In this document: in pieces, positions 1-6,661 of the stretch
How positions within the stretch are numbered: position 1 is the first letter of the stretch
Layout of the letters: the number at the start of each line of letters is the position of its first letter
Notes under the pieces: generated by a model
Seen by the model: the letters and a program-made list of their open reading frames with translations, nothing else
Told to the model about the DNA's origin: nothing
The model's database searches: none
Source: an uncultured Clostridium sp.
Lineage (GTDB): Bacteria; Bacillota; Clostridia; Lachnospirales; Lachnospiraceae
Assembly: GCA_900553925.1 (NCBI GenBank)
Contig: USFH01000054.1
Span: 1 to 12,719 of the forward strand
Reading direction: 5' to 3'
Length of the DNA: 12,719 bases
Translations under genes and position numbers: made by a program

Positions 1-300
1 GAATCCCGTCTCCGGAATATTGTTATGTGTTGCAATAAGTTCTGTTTCCAAAGCACCTGATTTCTTATCATCAGTATATCTGTTTTGGCAGAATACATCA
101 AGTGCAATCAGGAAATATTCCTGTAGAAGATTCAATTTCAGGCTCGTGTCAAAGCGCGTTTTACCATGATGGATATAGGCACCCTGCAGCATAGGATCCT
201 TAAAATCGCCCTCGGTTTTCTCGTACAGAACAATGGTGTAAACTTTTTTCAAAATGCTACAAATTGGAGCATTTTTGTTTGGGCGCAAGTAGATGAATTG
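1..300 (-). pseudogene. C-terminal remnant of a PD-(D/E)XK nuclease-like / putative transposase protein (partial at window edge)
   Basis: On the minus strand one frame stays open from 300 to the left edge, about 100 codons. It reads QFIYLRPNKNAPICSIL, then KKVYTIVLYEKTEGDF, then AYIHHGKTRFDTSLKLNLLQ and EYFLIALDVF. From memory, this pattern (VYxIVLYEK, HHGKTxFDTxLKLxLLQEYFLIALDxF) is characteristic of the C-terminal half of the Rpn-type 'recombination-promoting nuclease / putative transposase' proteins common in Lachnospiraceae. The frame is closed upstream by a stop (TGA, 301-303). No ATG precedes residue 37 (codon at 190-192), and I see no ribosome binding site. The N-terminal catalytic part expected of the family is not found in other frames up to 435. 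I therefore read it as a truncated or frameshifted copy, but the gene runs out of the window, so intactness at its 3' end is unknown. The family call is from memory of the motif and is moderate at best. Confidence 0.42.
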
Positions 301-370
301 TCAAAATCTCTGTTTGGCGGAAAAAACTATTGTTTTGCGGAACTCGTGTCGGTAATTCCATGACGTATTG

Positions 371-399
371 TAGCAGAAATAAGGAAAGTGATATATAAT
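371..399 (+). promoter_or_regulatory. candidate sigma-A promoter of the two-component operon
   Basis: A perfect -10 hexamer TATAAT lies at 394-399, 36 bp before the response regulator start. At the optimal 17-bp spacing the -35 position (371-376, TAGCAG) is a poor match to TTGACA, so the promoter may be weak or activator-dependent. The call rests on the -10 box and its location. Confidence 0.45.
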
Positions 400-435
400 A
401 GCTAGAGAAAAATATGGATAAAAGGGTATGGTACG

Positions 436-1152
436 ATGCAGGTCATAGTCTGTGATGATGATATTGAGAATTTAAATGAGATGATAAAGGTCTGTCGTGA
501 TGTGATGGTGAAAGGAACCGAGGTACGGGGATTTTCCGATGCCAGAATGTTAGCGGAATCCCTGCAGGCACATACGGTGCAGCCAGCACTTATGCTTTTG
601 GATATTGAGATGCCGGAGCTTTCCGGGTTGGAGCTGCGCGAGCAAATGGCTTCGAAGCTGCGTATGATAGATATTATCTATGTAACGTCGCATGAAGAAA
701 TGATGGAAGCGGCATTTGGGCGAAATGTGATCGCATTTGTCAGAAAAACAGGAAATTGGGACAAGCTGACAGAGGTGTTGCAGAACTTTCAGAGAGAGCA
801 TCAACGCCTAATAGACGTAACATGGAAGAAAAAAGTATGGAAGATTGATGTATCGCAGATACTATATATACAGTCTGCGGATAATTATAGTCAGATAACC
901 TTTTACCTGCGCGGGGAAGTCGTGCAGGCACTGCAAACATATACAATGAAAGAGTGGGAGCAGATTCTGCAGGAACAGGGATTTTGCAGGATATCGAGAT
1001 TTGTGATCGTGAATTATGCGTATGTGGAGGACATCCAGAAAACGTCATTGTTTATGGAGGATGGTACGCGTTTTGTCATACCAAATGGAAAGGTGCGGAA
1101 ACTGCGGCAGGAATATATTACATATGCACGGGAACATGAAAGAATCTTATAG
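436..1152 (+). CDS. LytTR-family (AgrA-like) response regulator
   Basis: This is a 238-residue transcription regulator with an N-terminal phosphoreceiver domain (residues 1-120) and a C-terminal LytTR DNA-binding domain (about 129-235). In the receiver I see the acidic triad D7-D8-D9, the phosphoacceptor D56 in LLDIEMPELSG, T84-S85 and K104. The LytTR part has the family's typical ILYIQSADNYSQI strand and the FCRISRFVIVNYAYVEDIQ helix/loop. Length is normal for AgrA/VirR-type regulators. ATG 436 is preceded by AAAAGGG (420-426) at workable spacing; an out-of-frame ATG at 428 is rejected. The sensor kinase starts 2 nt after the stop, so the two form a classical pair. LytTR regulators usually bind paired direct repeats and control peptide signalling, bacteriocins or surface functions. 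The targets cannot be read from this window. Confidence 0.93.
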   Translation: MQVIVCDDDIENLNEMIKVCRDVMVKGTEVRGFSDARMLAESLQAHTVQPALMLLDIEMPELSGLELREQMASKLRMIDIIYVTSHEEMMEAAFGRNVIAFVRKTGNWDKLTEVLQNFQREHQRLIDVTWKKKVWKIDVSQILYIQSADNYSQITFYLRGEVVQALQTYTMKEWEQILQEQGFCRISRFVIVNYAYVEDIQKTSLFMEDGTRFVIPNGKVRKLRQEYITYAREHERIL

Positions 1153-1154
1153 GG

Positions 1155-2468
1155 ATGTTGGGATTATATTTTTTGATCAATTGCATAAAGCTGATGAAGG
1201 TGACGATGGTTTCTGCGTGTGTGTTTGGTTATTATAGGAAGAAGCAGGATCAAAAGCTGCATCTGAGTGCAGTAGCATGGGCAGCAGGTTTGGTGTTGCT
1301 GGGGACATTCGTAGAAATGGAACTCCTGCACGAGAACACGAATGTGCTATTTCCGATTTTAAATGGAGTTGCATTTTGTATCTGGAAACGGAAATCTATA
1401 CGGGAATCCATAAAAGCGTATGTTCTGTCTTATATGGTTGTGGAGGTTGTAGATTCGATTCTGTATGTATGCATTGCACTTTTAGCACATGTGAGTGTCA
1501 GTGACTTTGGATTTTTTGATCTGATTTTAGACGGAATCTGCTCGCTTCCGGGACTTGTTTTGTGGGTGCTGCTCTATAAAATGCAGAAAAATAAATCCCA
1601 TGTATGGACACTTGTAAACCGTAATTTCTGGGTGTTGCTCGCGGGAGGCATACTTGCGGCAGTTCAGGTTTTATTTCTGACCTATATCGTAGGGGATGGA
1701 GCGATCAGGAATGTGGCAGGCGAGACGTATGTTGTACTTATGATGCTGTTTGGCTCAGCGGTCATCGTATGCGCGTATCTGATCTACATCGGAAAGCTGA
1801 AAACAAAGGGCGACCGGCAGGCGGAACAGATACGGATGTTTGAGCGGGAACAGAAGCTGACAAGAGATTATTATGTACAATTGTATGACAAAAATGAGGA
1901 GACACGCGCCCGACAGCATGAATTCCGGCATATGATGCAGACGGTGCAGGATCTGCTCAAAAAGGGAGAGATTGCACGGACAACGGCAATGGTTGAAAGC
2001 TGGAATCATATGGAAGCAGAACAACTGACATGCATATATTCACAAAACCGGCTTGTGGATGCCGTGATTTCAGGTGTGCTTGGGGCCGCGGTTTCAAAGG
2101 GGAAGATTCTCTTTACATATCAGGGGCGGTTGCCGCAGGAGCTTGGGATTGATGATCTGGATCTGTGCTTTTTCCTGTCTAATATGCTGGAAAATGCGAA
2201 GGAAGCCGTTGAGAAAATCCCCCTGGATATTGGAGAACGGAAGATTCATCTTACGATTGGAACATATAAGAAGCTGATATTTTTTGACTGTGTAAATACG
2301 ATTTTACCGGACGGGGAATTGTCTACCGAGACAGCGAAGAATCCGGATTGGCACGGATTTGGCCTACATAATATACATAAAATCGTGCAAAAATATGATG
2401 GAGAGTTTGAACTTTCCTTTGAGAGACAAACAGCAACGGCACATGCGGTTCTGCATAAAAACCTCTAA
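1155..2468 (+). CDS. GHKL-domain sensor histidine kinase (AgrC-like)
   Basis: This 437-residue membrane kinase is the partner of the preceding LytTR regulator. Residues 1-212 hold about six hydrophobic segments (around 3-26, 38-58, 62-76, 88-113, 118-142, 158-180 and 190-212; some may be re-entrant). A short coiled linker (215-250) follows. The phosphoacceptor is probably H255 in RQHEFRHMMQ, the HDxxN/H pattern of the AgrC/GHKL group. The ATPase domain (about 300-437, HATPase_c_5 type) has an N box at SNMLENAKEA (N347) and a glycine box HGFGLHNI (400-407). ATG 1155 sits 2 nt after the regulator stop without a strong SD, so translation is probably coupled; M14 (1194) is a possible alternative start. 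The multi-span sensor with no extracellular domain suggests a membrane-inserted or peptide ligand, as in AgrC. No agrB/agrD-like gene is seen nearby. Its last codons overlap the terminator/promoter element before gerA. Confidence 0.9.
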   Translation: MLGLYFLINCIKLMKVTMVSACVFGYYRKKQDQKLHLSAVAWAAGLVLLGTFVEMELLHENTNVLFPILNGVAFCIWKRKSIRESIKAYVLSYMVVEVVDSILYVCIALLAHVSVSDFGFFDLILDGICSLPGLVLWVLLYKMQKNKSHVWTLVNRNFWVLLAGGILAAVQVLFLTYIVGDGAIRNVAGETYVVLMMLFGSAVIVCAYLIYIGKLKTKGDRQAEQIRMFEREQKLTRDYYVQLYDKNEETRARQHEFRHMMQTVQDLLKKGEIARTTAMVESWNHMEAEQLTCIYSQNRLVDAVISGVLGAAVSKGKILFTYQGRLPQELGIDDLDLCFFLSNMLENAKEAVEKIPLDIGERKIHLTIGTYKKLIFFDCVNTILPDGELSTETAKNPDWHGFGLHNIHKIVQKYDGEFELSFERQTATAHAVLHKNL

Positions 2469-2481
2469 ACCATACATACTA
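2453..2481 (+). promoter_or_regulatory. candidate sigma-G (forespore) promoter for the gerA operon
   Basis: GCATA (2453-2457) followed after 17 bp by CATACTA (2475-2481) matches the B. subtilis sigma-G consensus (GHATR, about 17-18 bp, CATNHTA) at all fixed positions. It is the right sigma factor for GerA-type receptor genes, which are forespore-expressed in studied Bacillus and Clostridium species. The expected start point, about 2487-2490, lies beyond the hairpin loop, so this transcript would lack the left arm of the terminator and leave the gerA SD free. No other promoter is evident in the short gap before the gene. Confidence 0.6.
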
Positions 2482-2508
2482 GCTTATGTATAGTTTGGAG
2501 GTTTTTTT
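2457..2508 (+). terminator. intrinsic terminator of the two-component operon, overlapping the gerA ribosome binding site
   Basis: The arms 2457-2478 and 2485-2506 pair along one axis: 14 bp, one C·A mismatch (2471/2492), then 7 bp, with a 6-nt loop (2479-2484) and one G·U. The right arm ends in a run of seven T (2502-2508). The kinase stop codon TAA (2466-2468) lies in the left arm. The GGAGG Shine-Dalgarno (2497-2501) of the next gene lies in the right arm, 7 nt before its ATG. Kinase transcripts should stop here, and any that read through would have the SD sequestered. Confidence 0.8.
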
Positions 2509-4161
2509 ATGGACTTAGAAGATCTGTATGATGATAACAATAAGCTCAAGGTGCCTCTGCGGCGGAGCTTAGCTGAGAATAAAAAGGTGCTCGGCATCCT
2601 GTTTGAAAACTGTGGGGATGTAGTGCAGAAGTCTTTCGCGATGGAGCGGGCGAAGGGCATGGTATATATGCATGTTGTATATATCGATGGTCTGACGAAT
2701 AACGGCATGATCGAGGAGACAATCCTGAAGCCGCTTTCGTATGAATGGCGTGGAAACTCAGCGAAGGATGTCTGGGACAGTATTCTATATCAGGAGGTTC
2801 AGACGGCGGATATCAAGGAGGAAACATCCTTTGACAAAACCGTCGGTTCAATCCTGAAGGGCGATACGGCAATCTTCATTGATGGGTATGCGAAGACAAT
2901 GATCGTGTCGTCGAAGAAATTACCACTTAGGGGAATCTCTGAAAATGATACGGAAGCGGGTATGCGCGGACCGAAGGACAGCTTCAATGAGGGGTTCCGG
3001 CAGAGTACCGCATTGATCCGGCGGCGGATCAAGGATGCAAAATTGCGTGTGGAGCAGGATACGATCGGGGAGCGCACACGGACGGACTATGCACTTGTAT
3101 ATCTGGCAGATGTAGCGTCGGAGGAGTTAGTTAAGCGGGTGCGGGAGGACATGCATCGCTATGATATTGATGCTATCTATGATAGTGGGATGGCGCAGCA
3201 CCTGATGGAGAATTGGTATTCTCCGTTTCCGACATTTCAGTCGACAACCAGACCGGATAAGGTGGCGGCAGGTATCACGGAAGGCAGAGTGGCAATCGTA
3301 TTTGACAATTCGCCGGAGGTGATTCTGGCACCGTGTAATCTGAACATGCTGCTGCAGACATCCGATGATTATTACAATCGCTGGGCGGTCGGAACGTTCG
3401 CACGCATTATCCGGTATATTGCGGCGTTTCTGGCGGTGTCCCTGCCCGGACTTTATATCGCGATTACCGTGTATCACAGTGATATTCTCCCAACGAAGCT
3501 TCTGTATGCGATCGCGTCAGCGCGGAGCATGGTGACATTTCCCGTGATTGTGGAAGTGTTGCTGATGGAATTTCTGTTTGAGCTTTTGCGTGAAGCGGGG
3601 ATACGTCTGCCGGGACCGCTTGGCAACACGATTGGTATCGTGGGCGGCCTGATCGTCGGGCAGTCTGCGGTGGAGGCGGGCATCGTGAGCACGCTGGTAG
3701 TGATCGTCGTGGCACTGACTGCAATCGCAAGCTTTGCAATTCCAAATGAAGAGTTCGCATCGGTGTTCCGCCTGCTCAAATTCTTCGTGATCATTCCGTC
3801 TGCCATCTGGGGTTTGTATGGATATATTCTGGCGCTTCTGGTGATCGCGGTGCATCTGTCGGGGCTGATGAGCTTCGGAATCCCGTATATGTACCCGATT
3901 GTCGCCGGAAATGGCAAGCGCGCCTATGCAAATCAGGATTTTGTACTGCGGGCACCAATCTCGTGGATGCGGAAACGCCCGATCTTCGCACGCGAGGAGG
4001 AACGTATGAGGCTGAAACCCCATGTGACGAAGTCACATGCTACAAATGGTTTCAGCCGACCTGCCGCCGAACAGAGTGAGGGGGCGATACCCGGGCTGAA
4101 ACCCCATGTGACGAAGTCAACAGGAGAGGAGGAAGAAAATCATGAATCTGACAGACGGTAA
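2509..4161 (+). CDS. GerA-family spore germination receptor, A subunit
   Basis: This 550-residue protein belongs to the GerA/GerKA family, the A subunit of the germinant receptor in the spore inner membrane. The cytosolic N-terminal domain (about 20-290) carries the family hallmark GPKDSFNEGFRQSTALIRRR (154-173), then RTDYALVYL and, at 262-284, the conserved AIVFDNSP segment. Residues 295-455 contain the membrane segments, including LPGLYIA and SARSMVTFPVIVEVLLMEFL, and RAPISWMRKRPIF (481-493) marks the usual C-terminal end. About 55 residues follow that the family normally lacks. They contain LKPHVTKS twice (502-509, 530-537), encoded by a 26-bp direct repeat with an 84-bp period. ATG 2509 is fixed by GGAGG at 2497-2501. 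The gene overlaps the next one by 20 nt, indicating coupled translation of the A and B subunits. The B/C and SpoIIR genes downstream complete a spore-specific cluster. Confidence 0.92.
   Translation: MDLEDLYDDNNKLKVPLRRSLAENKKVLGILFENCGDVVQKSFAMERAKGMVYMHVVYIDGLTNNGMIEETILKPLSYEWRGNSAKDVWDSILYQEVQTADIKEETSFDKTVGSILKGDTAIFIDGYAKTMIVSSKKLPLRGISENDTEAGMRGPKDSFNEGFRQSTALIRRRIKDAKLRVEQDTIGERTRTDYALVYLADVASEELVKRVREDMHRYDIDAIYDSGMAQHLMENWYSPFPTFQSTTRPDKVAAGITEGRVAIVFDNSPEVILAPCNLNMLLQTSDDYYNRWAVGTFARIIRYIAAFLAVSLPGLYIAITVYHSDILPTKLLYAIASARSMVTFPVIVEVLLMEFLFELLREAGIRLPGPLGNTIGIVGGLIVGQSAVEAGIVSTLVVIVVALTAIASFAIPNEEFASVFRLLKFFVIIPSAIWGLYGYILALLVIAVHLSGLMSFGIPYMYPIVAGNGKRAYANQDFVLRAPISWMRKRPIFAREEERMRLKPHVTKSHATNGFSRPAAEQSEGAIPGLKPHVTKSTGEEEENHESDRR
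4010..4119 (+). repeat. palindromic, directly repeated element inside the 3' end of the GerA A-subunit gene
   Basis: A 26-bp sequence (4010-4035) recurs identically at 4094-4119, exactly 84 bp away, so the reading frame is preserved. The first copy is also part of a palindrome: GGCTGAAACC (4010-4019) pairs with GGTTTCAGCC (4048-4057), and inside it CATGTGAC (4021-4028) pairs with GTCACATG (4032-4039) around a 3-nt loop. The second copy keeps a truncated inner palindrome but no outer right arm. The arrangement resembles a REP-like or small transposable palindromic element that was inserted and partly duplicated, adding a repeat tail to the protein. Confidence 0.75.
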
Positions 4162-5728
4162 GATCTCCAAACGGCAATGGTTTCGTATGAGTTATCTTGA
4201 ATGTGTAACGATCAGTATGATGATGATTCCCTATATCACGTTGTCGCTTGCGGGGAAATATCATGTGCCGGCACTGGTGGTCGGGCTCGCATTTGTCGTG
4301 TTCTATGGCGTGTTGATGTTATTTCTTGCGGACTTTGTTCCGTGCGGTTATATCAATGCGATCCGGAATCATATGGGATGGACAGCCGGTATATTAGATG
4401 TGCTGTATGCCTTACGGTATCTGCTGCGTGCGACACTCATCGCGGTCTTTTTCTCTATGATTTTGCAGCGGTATCTGCTGCAAAGCTTCTCCGTATGGTG
4501 GATATTCCTGCCGTTTCTCGGAATCACATTGTATGGTGCGTCAAAGTCGATGGAAGGACGCGGACGGATGTTTGAATTTTTGTTTGGGTGGATGGTCGTA
4601 CCACTTATATTGATCGTTGTGTTCTCGGTATCGAATATTGACATCGGCGCAATCATGCAGGGGATCACATCACAGTCAGAGGTATCGGGCGTGTTCAAGG
4701 GCGCGTATGCAATCCTTCTGGCATTATCGCCGCTGGAATTGCAGCTTTACAGCCGCCCATGCGTGAAGGAGAAAGATCGAATGGGGGGGATCTGGCTGCT
4801 TGTCTGGATTTTATTTACCATTGTATTTGCGTATCTGTTCATCGTGGCAATCCTTGGCTATGGCTGGACGGCAAGCGACACGACGGCATCGTTCAATGTG
4901 ATGGAAGCGGCGTCTTTTCCGGGCGGGGCGGTGGCGCGGCTTGACTATCCGGTGATGGCGTTCTGGATTATCGGTGTATTTGCAGTTGTGAGCGGCTATC
5001 TGCATCAGACGCGGGACTTCCTGTATTCGCTGTGTGAAGTGAAGCAGAAAAGTGGCCGTGCCTTGACATTTGTGGTGATGTTCGCATTTGCATGTCTGTT
5101 TGCATATGGAATGCAGTTTGAATCGGTCGTAAAATATGGCATGCGGTATTTCCTGTATGCGGATCTTGCAATCGGCATTTTGTTTCCATTGATCGTTATG
5201 TGGGTGAAGACGAAAAAACGTGTGAAATGGGGAATCGGGTTTGTCTGTCTGACTGTGCTGGCTGCAGTTGGAAGTGTATGGATCGGGAATGAAAAGCTCG
5301 GCAGGCAATTCATACAGAATGATTTCACTGCCTCAGAGCAGAAAAAGGAAACGTTGGAATACCGGGATTATGTGCAGGAAATGCAGGTGGAAACAGCGAA
5401 GGACGGGTATCAGTTTACGTTTATGATTGCGGATATCGCCGGGTACGAAGGGGAAAGCAGCATTGAGCAGACGCTCTACCATGTGCAGGCAGACAGTCTG
5501 GAGATGGCGGCAGAACTGTATCGTATAGAGAACGAGCGGCAGTTGGATTTCGGACATATGAAGCAGATTGCGGCGGATATGACGGGACAGGAGATACACC
5601 CGCTCTTGCTGGAGCTTGGGCACCGTCCGGGAATCTCGAAATCAATTCCGGTCATGATGGAAGCGGATGGCGCGAAATATATTTTGCGGGAAATGATTAA
5701 AGCTGCATACGGAAGGGAAAGCTTGTAA
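4142..5728 (+). CDS. spore germination permease (B subunit) fused to an N-terminal GerAC-like domain
   Basis: This 528-residue protein has two parts. Residues about 10-385 form a multi-span (about 10 segments) APC-superfamily spore permease of the GerAB type, the subunit that senses germinants in characterised receptors. Residues about 404-528 match the N-terminal domain of the C subunit (GerAC). LEYRDYVQEMQVET followed by YQFTFMIADI resembles the 'xxxRdyV...G.D....Y.fTf.iad' start. RQLDFGHMKQIAADM corresponds to the family's 'R.l..gHlk.li.g' helix, and the segment LLLELGHRPGISKSIPVMM plus GAKYIL to 'll.R.peI......v...GkAk.IL'. The usual lipobox cysteine is absent; the last permease helix (about 362-382) would anchor the domain instead. 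The GerAC C-terminal domain is missing. SD GGAGAGGAGG (4122-4131) precedes ATG 4142, which overlaps the A-subunit gene by 20 nt. No separate gerC gene follows. The permease call is firm; the fusion reading is by motif recognition. Confidence 0.85.
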   Translation: MNLTDGKISKRQWFRMSYLECVTISMMMIPYITLSLAGKYHVPALVVGLAFVVFYGVLMLFLADFVPCGYINAIRNHMGWTAGILDVLYALRYLLRATLIAVFFSMILQRYLLQSFSVWWIFLPFLGITLYGASKSMEGRGRMFEFLFGWMVVPLILIVVFSVSNIDIGAIMQGITSQSEVSGVFKGAYAILLALSPLELQLYSRPCVKEKDRMGGIWLLVWILFTIVFAYLFIVAILGYGWTASDTTASFNVMEAASFPGGAVARLDYPVMAFWIIGVFAVVSGYLHQTRDFLYSLCEVKQKSGRALTFVVMFAFACLFAYGMQFESVVKYGMRYFLYADLAIGILFPLIVMWVKTKKRVKWGIGFVCLTVLAAVGSVWIGNEKLGRQFIQNDFTASEQKKETLEYRDYVQEMQVETAKDGYQFTFMIADIAGYEGESSIEQTLYHVQADSLEMAAELYRIENERQLDFGHMKQIAADMTGQEIHPLLLELGHRPGISKSIPVMMEADGAKYILREMIKAAYGRESL

Positions 5729-5758
5729 CGAAATCAACTTTCGAAGGAGGAGTTCGTT

Positions 5759-6604
5759 ATGGGGTATAAGATTCTAAAAGGAGCGATGGTCGGAATCCTG
5801 CTTGGAGTATGCGGCGGGATCTTACTTACGAGTGTGCTGCATATTGCCGGAGGCGGGAGTGTCCGTGATGTGGTCAGTCTGTTTCGCGAGGGTAATATGA
5901 AAATGCTATTTGCAGGTCAGAAAATAAGTGATGAGGATCAGGCAGAGCTTGAAGCTGTGTTTGGAGATGCCGGTATGGCGAGAATCTGTGCAGGTGGTAC
6001 GGAGACGGCAGATGGTATGTACGGTAATGCAGATGGTTCTGCGGATGTTTATGAGGACGCAATCCGGAGTCCGGAGGATGTGATCGTGCGGTTCCATGTG
6101 CGGGCGAACAGTGACAGCGAGGAAGATCTCGCACTCAAATACGAAGTGCGGGATGCGGTGCTGGCTGAGCTTGCAGATGGCTTGAAAACGGTGGAGGATG
6201 ATGGAGCAGCACTGCGGTATATCATGCAGAAGCTGCCGGATATCAGACAGGCTGCGAGAGCGGTTGTAGACGAGGCGGGGTATGATTATACAATCTCTGC
6301 GTATATTGTCAGAGAGGAATTCCCCATCCGGGAATACGGCAAACTGGTGCTTCCGGCGGGAACCTACCGGGCACTCCGCGTCGATATCGGCGCGGCAAAA
6401 GGTGAGAATTTCTGGTGCATGCTGTATCCGATGATGTGCTACACGATGGACGCAGGCGCGGTTGTCGATTCGGAAGATGCAGAGAAGCTCGCGCAGGCAC
6501 TCGATGAAGAAAGCTATGAGAAATTATTTGTGAAGCGGGATGCAAAAGGGGATAACGTTAAAGTAAGATTAAAGATTCTGGAATGGTTGCAGGATACCTT
6601 CTAA
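5759..6604 (+). CDS. spoIIR: stage II sporulation protein R (SpoIIR)
   Basis: SpoIIR is the forespore-made, exported signal that triggers the mother-cell protease SpoIIGA to process pro-sigma-E. The conserved domain spans residues about 106-230: VIVRFHVRANSDSEEDLALK (108-127), KYEVRDAVLAEL, then REEFPIREYGKLVLPAGTYRALRVDIG and the motif GENFWCMLYPMMCY (215-228), all typical of the family. A hydrophobic segment at about 8-30 serves as export signal or anchor. At 281 residues it is longer than common members, because of an acidic, low-complexity spacer (about 35-105) between membrane segment and domain and a charged C-terminal tail. AAGGAGG at 5744-5750 fixes ATG 5759. It lies 30 nt after the permease-fusion gene in the same direction, so it is probably co-transcribed with it. 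I see no convincing private sigma-F promoter in the gap. Confidence 0.92.
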   Translation: MGYKILKGAMVGILLGVCGGILLTSVLHIAGGGSVRDVVSLFREGNMKMLFAGQKISDEDQAELEAVFGDAGMARICAGGTETADGMYGNADGSADVYEDAIRSPEDVIVRFHVRANSDSEEDLALKYEVRDAVLAELADGLKTVEDDGAALRYIMQKLPDIRQAARAVVDEAGYDYTISAYIVREEFPIREYGKLVLPAGTYRALRVDIGAAKGENFWCMLYPMMCYTMDAGAVVDSEDAEKLAQALDEESYEKLFVKRDAKGDNVKVRLKILEWLQDTF

Positions 6605-6615
6605 GTTGCTATAAT
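6587..6615 (+). promoter_or_regulatory. candidate sigma-A promoter for the ddl leader
   Basis: TTGCAG (6587-6592) and a perfect TATAAT (6610-6615) are separated by 17 bp. The -35 box overlaps the last codons of spoIIR. Transcription would begin near 6622, giving a leader of about 300 nt before ddl that includes the whole 227-nt palindrome. Confidence 0.5.
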
Positions 6616-6661
6616 AATTAGATATGGAGATTAAGAAGTTTGAATATATATCAGTATGTTC

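Noticed and set aside
166..363. 65-codon plus-strand open frame before the response regulator
   Set aside because: It has no ribosome binding site and lies mostly antisense to the minus-strand frame with recognisable nuclease-family sequence, which explains it better.
3464..4036. Several long minus-strand open frames opposite the GerA A-subunit gene
   Set aside because: They are shadow frames in a GC-richer coding stretch, have arginine/histidine/proline-rich unnatural composition, and lack ribosome binding sites.
4010..4119. CRISPR array
   Set aside because: Only two repeat copies exist, they are in frame inside a gene, and the first is nested in a larger palindrome; no cas genes are present.
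5705..5734. Possible sigma-F promoter for spoIIR (GCATA at 5705-5709)
   Set aside because: The -35-like box is present, but no GGNNANNNT-type -10 sequence follows at 14-17 bp; the match is too weak to annotate.
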